A DNA stretch of 64,000 nt from Tillus elongatus (taxonomy: Eukaryota; Arthropoda; Insecta; Coleoptera; Cleridae), in contig OZ023266.1 of assembly GCA_964006375.1 (NCBI GenBank), positions 17,413,565 to 17,477,564 on the forward strand, given 5' to 3'. Below, piece after piece: positions 24,332-35,548 of the stretch (within the stretch, counting starts at the first letter, position 1; each line of letters starts with the position of its first letter). The notes beneath the pieces were generated by a model. The model searched no databases. It was not told the DNA's origin and was given only the letters and a program-made list of their open reading frames with translations. The position numbers and the translations under genes were made by a program.

Positions 24332-25616
24332 GGCTGGCGCATAGAAAACGAAACAGACCGATTTTCGTCCAGAGAATATTTTTTTAAGAAACGCTGAAAC
24401 ATGTCAATTTTAATATTCAGGGGGACATGTTTTGATATAAAACTCAACTTTGTCACATCAACTCCTTAAGGGTGGTGATAACACCCCGTATATTTTAAAT
24501 AGGGAACATGGGTCCAGTGTTACATCATTTGAAAGCACTTTCTTTTCTGAATTCAGCACACTAATTTTTTTTGGAAGCTTTATCAACTCGTTTAAAATTT
24601 ATTCACAGTTGAAGATGCAAAAACGTATTTCACTCATTCCGATAAGAAATGTGCAGATAGTCAATGTTTTGCTGGTTTGTAAACAAAAAATTGACTATCA
24701 GAACATTTCTTATCGGAATGAGAGAAATGCGGTTTATTATTTCAGGTTATCGCTCGGTTTGATACTTCATAGTACTACCGAAAATTAATTTCACAATGGT
24801 GTATTCTGTAGAAGAAAGAGTTGAAATAATTACTCTTTTTTTCAAAAACGATGACTGTGCCAACCGTACCGCAAATTGGTTTAATGAACGACATCCGAAC
24901 AGACCAGTTAACAGAAAATACATTTTGGAGTTAGTTGCAAAAATTCGACAAAGTGGTTCAGTAGCCAACAAAAAACGGGATCCTGAACGTGAATTTCCGG
25001 TTATAAATGAGACTACTGAGATTGAAGTTTTAGGACAAATTGTTGCAGACCCAACTTTGAGCACGAGAAAATTGGCCACTGTTTCAAACATCAAAAGAAG
25101 AACTATTCAGAGAATATTGAAGCATCATAAATTTCACCCGTATAAAATTCATCTTGTACAACAACTGAATGAAGATGATTATGATCGGCGGATGGAGTTT
25201 TGTGAAGTTATGACTGCACGAATAGCTGATAACGGGAACTTTATTTTCAATATCAGTTTTCAGACGAGTGTACGTTTTTACTAAACTCTACAGTCAATCG
25301 TCATAATTATCGTTATTGGGCAGACAATAATTCAAGAAATTTTCACGAAGTCCACACTCAAACTCAACAGAAATTGAATGTCTGGACTGGGATTTTTGGA
25401 GACCGTTTAATCAGACCAATTTTTTTTTATGGCAATTTGAGTGGCGAAACGTATTTGGAGTTACTAGAAGATATCGTTTACCCTATACTAATTGACATTC
25501 TTGAAAATGATGATCGCTATCAAGAAAATCAATTAGTGTTTCAACAAGATTGAGCTCCTCCGCATTTTTCACAACGTGTTAGCGAGTTTTTGAACAGAGA
25601 GTTTCCAGAGCAATGG
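24332..25616 (+). mobile_element. DD41D mariner copy C, 3'-truncated
   Basis: The left terminal repeat begins GGCTGGCGCATAGAAAACGA and the 5' hairpin is at about 24632-24728. The transposase runs in family order and stops abruptly after GAGTTTCCAGAGCAATGGA, joined to TA-core sequence. The right terminal repeat is absent. Confidence 0.88.
24796..25616 (+). pseudogene. DD41D mariner transposase, copy C (intact N-terminus)
   Basis: This copy keeps the ATG and the correct six-A run, so [20 protein letters not shown] through [19 protein letters not shown] is in frame with STRKLATVSNIKRRTIQRIL, about 153 residues in all. It shows the real join between the helix-turn-helix and catalytic parts. A lost T near 25256 shifts the frame inside the first catalytic block (FSDECTF), and a lost G near 25551 makes TGA after QQD. 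The third Asp is removed by truncation. Inactive. Confidence 0.9.
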
Positions 25617-26190
25617 AGCAAAAATAATATACCATTAACCGATAAACTCTATAGCTAAGGCTACTGTCAAGCATCAGAGAAAGGGTCTATTTGAAATGAA
25701 TTTTCTAGGAATATTTTAGTAAAATGAAGGACAATGACGATTAAAACTAAGACTCCAGGCTTTGTAAAACATTCTTCTTGAGACATTTTCCTTCCATAGC
25801 TCATATTACTTTCAGGCTTTTTGCCTAAATATTACCAATTTTGACGTTTTAAATCGCTACTTTGATGAAAACCGAAATTTATTTTTCTTTAAATGCCTGT
25901 AACTTTTTTGTCCTTTAACCTACAGAGCTAAATTTTGGTAGGTAACTTACCTATACTGATATAAACCCGCGTACCAATTTGGTTGCCCTTACTTTGTTGA
26001 TTCCGGAGATATAATTTTTTTTCGAAAGAAAACACAAAATTTTCCGGGAAAACATATAAAGTCTGAAACCGATCTCGGATTTGGGTTCCAGGGGTCCTAA
26101 ATAGCGCTCATTTGAAGAAAATTTTTTAAAATTCAAAAGTCGGGATCTCCTCATTAGTGAATTTTTTTAAGGAAAAGTCACTAAAAAAAC
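25617..26190 (-). mobile_element. TA-core element (HINE-like), TA array lost
   Basis: In minus orientation it carries the arm (AAGCATCAGAGAAAGG relative, CTCTGATGCTTG on the complement), the ATAAACCCGCGTACCAATTT arm, CGATCTCGGATTTGGGTTCC, GCGCTCATTTGAAGAAAATT and the hairpin at about 26153-26186. Instead of TA there is a direct joint at about 26052. Confidence 0.7.
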
Positions 26191-26283
26191 AATTTAAATC
26201 TTCGGAAAACTTGGAAAAAACTACAAATTCAACATTCTAATGTAATAAGAAAAAATTTAGTTGGAATATGAAAAAACTTAATA

Positions 26284-27599
26284 CTAATAATAATTCATTT
26301 CACAAATATAAAATTCTATATTGTTATAGTCACTGCATAGCTGGTGACACCAACCCTTGCATATCTTGCACTCAATCCATTTCTCCCCTGGAATTGAATT
26401 TCCGTAACAATCACCGCAGACAAGACAGGGAACGGACTCCTTAGGAACCTCTTTTTCTTTAGGTTTCTTTGGTAGGCAAATTAGAAACTCTTCGTCTGGT
26501 TCGGCATTCAACTTTCTTTTTCTTTTCTCTTGCGGATTCTTCACTTTCGAACGAATTTCTTGCTTTACTGGAGTAGATGTCAGAATTTCTGATTTTTGGG
26601 TCTTGCGTTTCTTAATTGTTGAAACAGCAGTATGCTTAGGCAATGGCCTTGTGTCTAATAAACTGATATTGGGACTATCAGGCTTGTTGGAAGGACCTGC
26701 TTCACAAATGTCTTTCAAATCCTCCCGAATTTTTGATAAAGGTGTATCTTCATCAGAAGAATCGATTTCTGATATAATTTCTGAGGTCACATTAGTTGTT
26801 TGGTTCCCCTTTTCTTCAATTGTATTTGATGTGTTTCCATTTTTCAAATCTTTGTGTTTAGCTTGGTCATTTTTGTCAAGTATACGGCCATTTTGTTTAT
26901 AATCAGTGTCGTTGGGCTGTGTTTTATCTGTAACGTCGGCAGGTAGGAAGTCCAAATCTGTAAAGACGTCTATGTCAAACTCTGCGATGCCAGTTTTCTT
27001 AAACCCGTATAGCATTCTGAGGTGTTGTTGATTGAAGGTACGCTGCACCAAAATGCACCAATGTCGAAAAACGTAAGTCTTTGTGAAGGGTGGTTCTTTT
27101 GCCATTTGTCAACCTCGCGCTGAAAGTACCCACTGAACGGAGAGTAGACGCTGACGTCTAGAGGTTGCAATTTATGTGTAGTGTGTGGATGGACTGCTAA
27201 AATAACAACATTGTTGGATGCTGCATAGTCTAGAGCTTCTATAGACCTATGCGAAAATGGTTATTTAAGATTAATAAACATTTGTGTTGATCTGTTGGCC
27301 GGACACACCTAACAAAGAATTATAACCATTCCAAAAAAAGCTTCAGCTGTCATCCAGCCACTGTCTGTCACAATATCTATACAACCAGGAGGAGTACCAG
27401 CCAGAAATCTTGGATTTAGCTTTTTTCTTGGGAAAATAAGACAAGGCGGTATAAATCTACCAGAAGCAGAACAACAAAACATAGTAGTTACTAACTGACC
27501 CCTTTCAGCTGATGAAATACTGCCTACTTGCTTCTTGCCTCTTAGACTTATGACTTTAGGAGACCTCTTTGCTGATGTTTGGATCCCTGTTTCATCTGC

Positions 27600-27674
<75 letters not shown>

Positions 27675-28160
27675 TCTAGCAAAAACTTATATTTTTCTCT
27701 TAGAGCTGAAAGATTGTCAAAATTATGCCTGAGGTTGATTGAAACCCCTAGGTCTTGCTATACTTGCTGGTTCGGGAACCTGTAAGCTCAGTTCAGGATG
27801 CCGAGACATAAGGTTGTTGTATCATTGTTGTCCCGCCATTCCGTTTTAAAAATGATGATTGATTTTAATTTTTTCAGCAACTTGGAAAACTAGTTCACAT
27901 AAATCTTTTTTGGTAATGCCGTAAAATCGTCCGTCTACTTCTTTGATGAAATCAACAAACTGCTTATCCTCATCACTAGTGAACACTAAACGACCTAAAG
28001 ATTTTGTTGGCACACCCGATTTTACATGCTTGCGTAGGGTAGGCTATGGAATTCCTTGCATTAAAGCTGCTTTCCTTATTGAAAAATTTGATTCAGTTAC
28101 TTGATTTATAGCTAATGCCATTGTAGCCTCGGACCAGCCTAAGGCCCTATCACTTTTTCT
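26284..28160 (-). pseudogene. pogo/Tigger-type transposase with C-terminal PHD-like finger
   Basis: Minus strand. The 5' part (28150-27900) reads RKSDRALGWSEATMALAINQ, FSIRKAALMQGIP and FTSDEDKQFVDFIKEVDGRF, a pogo-type DNA-binding region. After the TA array, ADETGIQTSAKRSPKVISLR (first catalytic Asp), LDYAASNNVVILAVHPHTTH and KLQPLDVSVYSPFSGYFQRE follow, the DDE_1 domain. The second Asp block, expected as Leu-Asp-Asn-His, reads Leu-Lys-stop near 27272, so the triad is broken. A long open frame at 27105-26284 ends in a basic, acidic and Ser-rich tail and CLVCGDCYGNSIPGEKWIEC, CKICKGWCHQLC, FYIC, a PHD-like zinc finger missing its last Cys. Transposases with a PHD tail are known in insects. 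A (TA)n array of 68 extra bases lies just before the first Asp and breaks the frame. Confidence 0.87.
27602..27672. repeat. (TA)n microsatellite inside transposase codons
   Basis: About 71 bp TA at the point where the transposase codons read ATATATAAT (Ile-Tyr-Asn) before ADETGI on the minus strand. By my count 68 bases separate the flanking codons, not a multiple of three. Confidence 0.95.
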
Positions 28161-28655
28161 GTTATATTTGAAAACCAACTGGAAACAAACAATATATTTA
28201 AAAGCCTTTTTAGCTACGTGCTACTCATTTACATAAAGGGGTAAAAAGAACCACAGCTCGAGCAAGAGGAGCCACTGATTCCTTTTGCCCGAAGACACAT
28301 GTACTTAGTGCAACGAATGCCACACAAAACACTGTACACAACGCATGCAATTTATAGGTTAGGACTACGCAGTGAATGGCGTATTGTGTCCTATTAAAAT
28401 TATAAGCACATACTGGCTACCAGACTACATTAACACTTATGTAACTTTTGTAAAACTAAGTAATCAAACTTACCTTGAACTAAATTTCACCAAGAAACTA
28501 GGAAACATGTGGTAGTCACTAGACCTAACGCCGCCATCCGTTCAACAGAACACGGTGCATAGTCTGCTACTGTTGCCAGGTCGCAATTAATCACATTTAG
28601 TTCAGAATTTGCGTGATTCCTTTTGCCCATATGGTACTTTTTGCCTGACCTTCCC
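28161..28655. other. Unassigned stretch between pogo and Jockey remnants
   Basis: GATTCCTTTTGCCC occurs twice (about 28278 and 28615); otherwise nothing recognised. Confidence 0.35.
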
Positions 28656-28659
28656 CTAC

Positions 28660-29976
28660 CAGTTTCTCCCCCGAAAGAAAATTACTGGCCAAAGCGAAGT
28701 GGCGAAACTAGACAAGTACAGAATGACAGTGCAATTTAGAAAAATGAAAACCCCAGCTACGCAGAATTAGATACACAAAACACAGAAGTAAATGACTCAT
28801 ATAGTGATTTTCACTCATTTGTGAAAGAAATTAAAAATCTAGACAAAATTCGTAACATTAAAAAAATGTTAAATTTAGTTAAGAAACTTAACTCTGAACT
28901 TGAAATGTGCATTTCAGAGTCAAATCAAATCTTGATGACTAATCACATAAATATATGGTTCTGGAACGCGAATGGCGTTAAACACAAAGTCGCCGAACTG
29001 ATCGAATTTCTTAAAACTGAAAATATAAGTATATTAGGAATATGAGACAAAATTAACTGACCATGACCGACTTAAAATTAAAAACTATAAATGCATTAGA
29101 AAATATGGTAACTATAATGGTGAAGGAGTTGCTTTTCTAATTAAAAATAATATTCTGTTCGTCTGCTTACAAGACAATAATAACAGCTCCATGGTTAACT
29201 TAATCATCAAGCTAGCTGATAACACACACACGTTACTATGGTCTATAATAGGCCAATCAACAATTTTTCTTTAAATGATATCGATGACTTATGCAGTCCC
29301 TTTAATAATGGGCGACTTGATTGCACGGCACTCAGACTGGAACTGTCGTTTAGCAAATACAAACGGAAACACCTTAAAAAAATTCATTGAGTACAATAAT
29401 TACATAATCCTGCACCCCGATACACACACACACTACCCCACCAACAATACAACTCCCACTACCATTGTCATCCTAATCAACAATTTTCCACGGCTAATAT
29501 AAACTTCTATAGCGAAATCAATCAAAATCAAAACTATCAAATTTAACCAGCTTGATCTTCCTGAACTTTTAGAAAACAAAATTAAAGATAAAAAATGCTA
29601 TTAGAAAAAGATGGCAACGATATAGAAACAAAGATGATAAGCTTTTAATGAAAAGCCTCACAAGAGAAAGCAGAAATGAAATATATAAAAATAAATAAAT
29701 ATAAATAAATGACTTCAAAAATCAGGTTTATAGTAACAAATTAAGCAGACTCAAGACAATATCCTTTGGAAACACATGAAACAGTTGAAAAAAACCTTTG
29801 ATACAATCCCTACCCTTGTACATAACGACAATACATTATCCCTAACAGACGAAGAAAAAGTGGAGTCGCTAGCAGACTACTTTGAAAGTGTACGCAATGT
29901 TGATACTATAAATAACAATGCAGATCAAACAGATATAATAAATCACGTAAATACTTATCTTAATAACCTCTTTAGC
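28660..29976 (+). pseudogene. Jockey-type LINE, 5' part (endonuclease)
   Basis: A plus-strand frame gives HINIWFWNANGVKHKVAELI and EFLKTENISILGI near 28945-29045, the start of a Jockey endonuclease. It is followed in other frames by DRLKIKNYKCIRK, GVAFLIKNN, then MGDLIARHSDWNCRLANTNG near 29305 (GDFN altered to GDLI) and HPDTHTHYP. A decayed stretch reaches the reverse transcriptase N-terminal part near 29780-29976. At 29977 the sequence switches to LINE-1b; the matching 3' half of this element resumes after 32016. Many stops; inactive. Confidence 0.75.
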
Positions 29977-32016
29977 CACTCAAAAGCCCTGGTTCTCTAA
30001 ATGCTGTGACAAGGCCAGACTTAAAAAGGCCAAACCTCACAAAACGCTTCTACACAATCCCAGTCAAGAAAATCGTCAAGCATTTAACGACGCAAGAAAC
30101 CGCTATGTCCGCATTCTTTCTGAGGCAAAAAACTCGTTTAATAACCACATCAAAAACAAAGTCCTCTTAAGCTACAACGGCGGCAAACCCTTCTGGATTC
30201 TTGCTAAATCTATTGGGAATAATTTCTGCAAAAGCACGTTCCCACCTCTTGTCTCAGGGGATGAAATTGTTTCTACCGCCCTGGACAAGGGTGAACTTTT
30301 TGCTTCGTTGTTCGCCGGCAATTCTACTCTCAACCCACCTCCAAATGTTCAACCACCAACAGTCCCCAATGTCGCGCATAAAATGACGGATATCATTTTC
30401 AAAACTAAAAAGGTACGAAAGATGCTCTCTTCTCTTAATACCAGGAAAGCCACTGACCTTGACGACATCCCAGCAATTGTTCTCAAAAAATGCGCACCAG
30501 AGCTTGCTCCTGTCCTGACTCGTCTGTTTCAGATATCTTATAATAAAGGCATATTCCCTAGTAACTGGAAAACTGCTCGAGTACAACCCATCCCCAAGAA
30601 AGGATCCAAAGGGCTTCCCAGCAACTACAGGCCTATTTCTCTCCTTTCAGTCGTCTCTAAAGTGATGGAAAAGTATATAAACACTGAATTACTAAAATTT
30701 ATTGAAAAACACAGTCTAATCCACGACAGGCAGTATGGATTCCGTCAGCGTAGATCGACTGCCGACCTCCTTTCCTTTGTCACCCATTCTTGGAACAAGT
30801 CTATGGAACAACACGGTGAATCCCAGATTGTTGCTCTAGACATATCTAAAGCATTCGACCAGGTCTGGCACGCAGCGCTGCTTAATAAACTTCCGGCCTA
30901 TGGCCTACCACCAAACCTCTGTATGTGGACAGCAAATTTCCTCTCCAACAGGAGCATATCTGTTGTTGTGGATGGCCATTCCTCTAAACTGTATCCAATT
31001 AATGCAGGAGTTCCTCAAGGTTCAGCTTTAGCCCCTACTTTGTTTCTTCTCCACATCAATGACCTCCTCTCGAGCACATCCAACCCAGTTCACAGCTACG
31101 CGAACGACAGCACCCTCCATTCAAATATACAATATTCTAAGCCTGTCTCTTTAGCCCAATTAGATGAGGATCGCAGACTCATGGAGGGTTCTGTCTCCGT
31201 GGATCTCCAAAATATATTAGACTGGGGAAGTAGAAACCTTGTACAATTCAACCCCACCAAAACTAAGTCTTGCTTTCTTTCTCACAAGAGATACACCAGC
31301 CCTAGACCCATCACAATGAACAACCAAGTTATTCAAAGTAATGAGTCCTTTTCTCTTGTTGGCATTTCTGTGGATCGAAATCTTAATTGGCACCAACATG
31401 TCACATCAATTGCAGACGCGGCTGCTAAGAAATTAGGTTTCCTCTTCCGGGCTCGCAAATACTTTTCACCAGCTAATCTCTATACCTTATATACTTCACA
31501 AATAAGGCCAAATCTCGAATACTGCTCCCACATCTGGGGTGCCGCTGCCGCTTCTATACTCGCTATCCTGGACTCCATTCAAAAGAGAGCTATACGTCTC
31601 ATCGGTGACCCTACCCTCACCCAAAGGCTGCCATCCCTTGCCCACCGACGTGCCGTTGGTGACCTCTCTCTCTCTCTCTTTTATAGATATCTGCACGGGC
31701 ACTGCTCAGAGGAGCTTTCCTCCATAGTACCCCCACCTGCTGCCCCCAACAGATCTACCAGGGGAACAGAGCGAATGCACCCTTTTACTGTCCAGGTCAC
31801 CAGACATAGAACATCTTGTTATGCCCGCTCTTTTGTCCCGAGGACTTCCAAGTTGTGGAATTCCTTGCCGGCACATGTTTTTCCTTCTCCTCCGAACCTC
31901 CAAACCTTCAAGTCCAGAATTAACAAGCTGCCTCGTTCCTCCTTGCCAACACCCACGGTACGATAGTATTTAGGCTGTAAGCCCTCGTGGTGTGTTGTTG
32001 AAATTAGAAAAAAAAG
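29977..32016 (+). mobile_element. LINE-1b, 5'-truncated copy inserted in a Jockey element
   Basis: The copy starts at CCACTCAAAAGCCCTGG, ends with GCCCTCGTGGTGTGTTG and an A-run at about 32009-32016, and has Jockey sequence on both sides. It is the longest LINE-1 copy here. Confidence 0.85.
29978..31966 (+). CDS. LINE-1b reverse transcriptase, long open frame, catalytic Asp mutated
   Basis: One uninterrupted frame of about 660 codons runs from the 5' truncation to the stop at 31964; the first usable in-frame initiation codon is not obvious. Blocks in order: PWFSKCCDKARLKKAK, ARNRYVRILSEAKNSFN, KTARVQPIPKKG, NYRPISLLSVVSKVMEK, RQYGFRQRRSTADLLSF, VALDISKAFDQVWHAALL (motif A), NAGVPQGSALAPTLFLLHIN (motif B), SYANDSTLHS (motif C) and the C-terminal KLWNSLPAHVF region. 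In motif C the first Asp of YADD is Asn (codon 31103-31105), while decayed LINE-1a keeps YADD. The enzyme would copy LINE RNA at the target site; with this change it should be dead despite the intact frame. Confidence 0.88.
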   Translation, partial: TQKPWFSKCCDKARLKKAKPHKTLLHNPSQENRQAFNDARNRYVRILSEAKNSFNNHIKNKVLLSYNGGKPFWILAKSIGNNFCKSTFPPLVSGDEIVSTALDKGELFASLFAGNSTLNPPPNVQPPTVPNVAHKMTDIIFKTKKVRKMLSSLNTRKATDLDDIPAIVLKKCAPELAPVLTRLFQISYNKGIFPSNWKTARVQPIPKKGSKGLPSNYRPISLLSVVSKVMEKYINTELLKFIEKHSLIHDRQYGFRQRRSTADLLSFVTHSWNKSMEQHGESQIVALDISKAFDQVWHAALLNKLPAYGLPPNLCMWTANFLSNRSISVVVDGHSSKLYPINAGVPQGSALAPTLFLLHINDLLSSTSNPVHSYANDSTLHSNIQYSKPVSLAQLDEDRRLMEGSVSVDLQNILDWGSRNLVQFNPTKTKSCFLSHKRYTSPRPITMNNQVIQSNESFSLVGISVDRNLNWHQHVTSIADAAAKKLGFLFRARKYFSPANLYTLYTSQIRPNLEYCSHIWGAAAASILAILDSIQKRAIRLIGDPTLTQRLPSLAHRRAVGDLSLSLFYRYLHGHCSEELSSIVPPPAAPNRSTRGTERMHPFTVQVTRHRTSCYARSFVPRTSKLWNSLPAHVFPSPPNLQTFKSRINKLPRSSLPTPTVR

Positions 32017-32956
32017 ACAATATATAATACCTGGGAATCCCAACTAACAACGCCATGGGAAATAATCAAAGCGATTAAAAAGGCCAGAAGCAACAAGGCG
32101 CCGGGCTGCGACAGAATCAAACTGCCGTACTTAAGAATTTTTCAATCAAATGCTTCGTCAAGCTGACGCATATTGTTAATGCTATAATCCGCTTCGGTTA
32201 CTTTCCGAGTATATGGAAAGTAGCCGATACAATACCTAGTCATAAACCAGGAAAGCCAGGTAACAAATGTGACTCGTAAACCTGCTTAATAGCCTAAGCA
32301 AAATTGTTGAAGCAATCATAAATAATCGCTTAAGTAAGTTTGAAAAGGAAACCACCCCTACTTGCAACCTACAATTTGGATTTCAACAAAAACACCACAC
32401 AGTCCAACAGGTAACTCGGATTGTTAATGACATAAGCGTAAATTTTAACCCCAATAAAACAAAAGTAATGGTGCTGCTTGATATACAAAAAGCGTTTGAC
32501 ACCGTATGGCAAGATGGGCTCATATATAAAATGATAAAGAATTATCCCTTTTATCTTGTAAAATTAATTAATTCATACATCCGAGACAGAAAATTTCGAG
32601 TACTGTACAACAATGTCAAATCGACCGAAAAGAAAATTATGGCTGGGGTTTCTCAGGGTTCATTATTAAGACCAAAACTTTTTAATATCTTCATTGATGA
32701 CATACCTCAGTTCTCCAAAACTAAAACTGCTTTGTTTGCCGATGACACGGCTATATACTCCCACTCGTCCAGCGCAGTGGTCGCGGCTAAGCAAATCCAA
32801 ATCCATCTAAATATGCTCCAAGAATTTTACTCTAAATGTAAAATTCATATTAACTCAAACAAATCCGAAGCTATTGTATTCAGTAAAAAGTTCAAGGACA
32901 TTAAAACCTTTGAACCTCTAAAGATAAACAACGAGGCTATAAAAGAAAATAAAAAG
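32017..32956 (+). pseudogene. Jockey-type LINE, 3' part (reverse transcriptase)
   Basis: Continuation of the element cut by LINE-1b. It reads IIKAIKKARSNKAPGCDRIK near 32060, then broken frames, then an open stretch 32468-32956: MVLLDIQKAFDTVWQDGLIY (motif A), MAGVSQGSLLRPKLFNIFID (motif B, with Arg for Pro), and ALFADDTAIYSHSS (motif C intact near 32735). The reading frame runs on into a GGACGC miniature element at 32957, so the natural C-terminus and 3' UTR are gone or displaced. The family is distinct from LINE-1 and LINE-2. Confidence 0.85.
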
Positions 32957-33245
32957 TCTGGACGCAGCAAGTGCGTTATGGCAGTGAATTTTCTTAAAAT
33001 GTTTTTAATAGAAAATATGCAAGCAGGAATTAATTTGGTCACCGGTATAACCTATATAGTAGGAACAATGTACCATATTTTACCAAGATAACTTGTTTGA
33101 AAATGTGCAAAAATTTTCCGAAAATAAACTTAAAACATTTCAGAGAAAACTCGTTTTCTAGCTGACAAACCTTAGGTTAATAGCAAATTGCGCAATTGAA
33201 TTTTGAAGCGTTTAATGAAAATTCGCTACTAAAACGCTCTATTTT
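32957..33245 (-). mobile_element. GGACGC miniature element
   Basis: Starts TCTGGACGCAGCAAGTGCG and ends with the inverted, diverged AAAATTCGCTACTAAAACGC. Internal sequence is the complement of the 36632 copy. It lies against the broken end of the Jockey element. Confidence 0.75.
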
Positions 33246-33469
33246 TGTTACAAACGCATAATATTTCGATAAAAAAAGCAAAAATGCAATAAGGAATGTT
33301 AAAAGAAATATAGGTATCACCAACGACTTATGGGCCATTCTGTGGTTGTCAAAATAATTTTATAAGATGCAGCTCAAAACACCCTATAGGTAACGTATAC
33401 AATTTTTTCTCGTATCTTACATAACAATTATATTGAGCTTTACCGTAGAAATGCGTCACACTGTATATA

Positions 33470-33600
33470 TGTAAACAGAAAGTAAACCCGGATATGGATT
33501 CTAGGGGGCCTAGTTTGCGCTCATTTGAAGAAATCTTTTTAGACTTCAAAAGCCGGGATCTCCTCATTAACGATTTTTTCTTTTAGCTAAAAATTATAGA
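33470..33600 (-). mobile_element. TA-core element fragment, hairpin side only
   Basis: CCCGGATATGGATTCTAGGG, GCGCTCATTTGAAGAAATCT and GGGATCTCCTCATTA are present in minus order; the TA core is reduced to TGTATATATG and the hairpin is degenerate. Confidence 0.6.
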
Positions 33601-34013
33601 CCGTTAAACTATAAATTTAACTAAAACTACTTCCAAAGCATCAGAGAAAGTGTCTATTTGAAATGAATTTTCTAGAAATATTTTATTAAAATGAAGAGCA
33701 ATGATGGTTTAAGCTGAAACTTAAGGGTTTGCAGAACAGTCTTTAAATAATCCGTATAATCCGTGACGTTTCAAATCGCGACTTTTTACGCTTTGAGCAG
33801 AACCCCATTTTTTTTTCTTTAAATGCCTCTAACTTTTTTGTCTTTAAACTTACATACCTAAATTTTGGTACGGTAAAGCTCAGTATATCCGTCATTATAC
33901 AACATACGACAAAAAATTGTATTTGTTAACTCCAGGCTGTCTTGAGCTGGATCCTATAAAATTAGTTTCACAATCATAGGTCGCCCATAAGTTGTTGGTG
34001 ACGCAAATTTTCT
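33601..34013. mobile_element. Decayed arm sequence of TA-core elements
   Basis: AGCATCAGAGAAAGTGTCTA, AAGCTCAGTATATCCGTC and GCCCATAAGTTGTTGGTG match the distal arms of the copies at 36.2-36.6 kb and 44.7-45.0 kb, in mixed orientation. Confidence 0.5.
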
Positions 34014-34055
34014 TTTTTAGTGAATTTTCTAAAAAAAAATTCACTAATGACGAGA

Positions 34056-34136
<81 letters not shown>

Positions 34137-34749
34137 TACCGATAACTCAAAAAATAATGGACCGATCTTGATCAAATTTGGTGAGTATCTTCCTTTTGCA
34201 AGTGGCTTGGATAAGTTCGTTAGCCAAGAAAATCGGACTAGGTTCTCCCGGAAATTTTTGTGTTTTCTTTCTAAAAAAATTTATATCTCTGGAAATAACA
34301 AAGCAACGGCAACCAGATTTGGTACGCGTGTTTGTATTGTAAAGAGTGAGCTGTACCAAAATTTAAGTCTCTAGTTTTAAATATAGTTTTTTTTGGAGTT
34401 TTTCTCAAAGTCGCGATTTAAAACGTCAAAATTGGCAATGTTTAGGCAAAGAACGTGAAACATATACGGATTGTGAAAAGAAAATGTTGTAAAAAGAGTG
34501 TTCTGCGAATCCTTAAGTTTCAGATTCAACCGTCATTGCCCTTCATTTTACTACAATATTCACAGAAAATTCATTTCAAATAAACCCTTTCTCTTATGCT
34601 TTGGCTGTCGGTTTAGTTAAGTTGATGCTTTCGCTGTAGGTATACTTAAGTTTATGGTTTAACGGTCTATAATTTTTAGCTAATTTTCGTAGAACAAATT
34701 CGTTAAAGCATTTTTTATCGAAATTTGATGCATGTTTGTAAGAAAAAAA
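34014..34749 (+). mobile_element. TA-core element (HINE-like)
   Basis: Hairpin AGTGAATTTTCT/AAAAATTCACT at 34018-34046, GAGATCTGTG, TA array, ACCGATAACTCAAAAAATAA, then the arm with GCAAGTGGCTTGGATAAGTT and CGTCAAAATTGGCAATGTTT. It runs into a miniature element at 34750. Confidence 0.75.
34062..34134. repeat. (TA)n microsatellite
   Basis: 73 bp TA core. Confidence 0.98.
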
Positions 34750-35035
34750 TTGGACGTAGTAAATACGTTTTGGTAGCGAATTTTCATTAAATCTTTCCAA
34801 TTTCAATAACTCAATTTGATATTAACGTAAGGTTTTTTTGGCTAGGAAACCAACATTTAAGTTTATTTTCGGAAAATGTTTGTACATTTTCAAACAATAA
34901 GTAATTTTGATAAAATATAGTACATTGTTTCTACTACATAGGCCATACCGGTAATCAGATTGATGCCTGCTCGCATTTGCTATTAAAATCATTTTTCTGA
35001 AAATTTACTTCCATAACGCACTTGCTGCCTCCAGA
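34750..35035 (+). mobile_element. GGACGC miniature element with both ends
   Basis: TTGGACGTAGTAAATACG at the left and the inverted ATAACGCACTTGCTGCCTCC at the right, about 286 bp, with GATATTAACGTAAGGTTTTT inside. Confidence 0.75.
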
Positions 35036-35119
35036 CTTTTTTTTAATCGAACACACCTTATATTATTACATTTTTGCATTTTTCATGGAAATATAATGCA
35101 TGTTTGTTAGAAAAGAAAC

Positions 35120-35400
35120 TCAGGACTCAGCAAGTGCGTTATGGTAGCGAATCTTCATTATATGTTTTAAATTTCAATAGCTCAATTTGCTATTAACTTA
35201 ACGTTCGTTGGCTACGAACCAGTTTTTTTCGGGAACATTTTGAATTTATTTTCTCAAAATTTTTACATTTTCAAACAATAAAGTTATTTTGATGAAATAT
35301 GGTACATTGTTTCTACTATATAAGTTATAGCAATAACCAAATTTCATGCCTGCTCTCTGTAAAAGGAAAGACATATTTGCCATTAAACACATTTTTATGA
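35120..35400 (+). mobile_element. GGACGC miniature element fused to a TA-core element
   Basis: CAGGACTCAGCAAGTGCG starts it. At about 35398 the expected inverted GGACGC end is replaced by TTCACCAATGATGAGATCCC, the beginning of the next TA-core element. Confidence 0.65.
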
Positions 35401-35467
35401 AAATTCACCAATGATGAGATCCCGACTTTTGAATTTTGAAAAAATTTCTTCAAATGAGCGCTATTTA

Positions 35468-35548
<81 letters not shown>

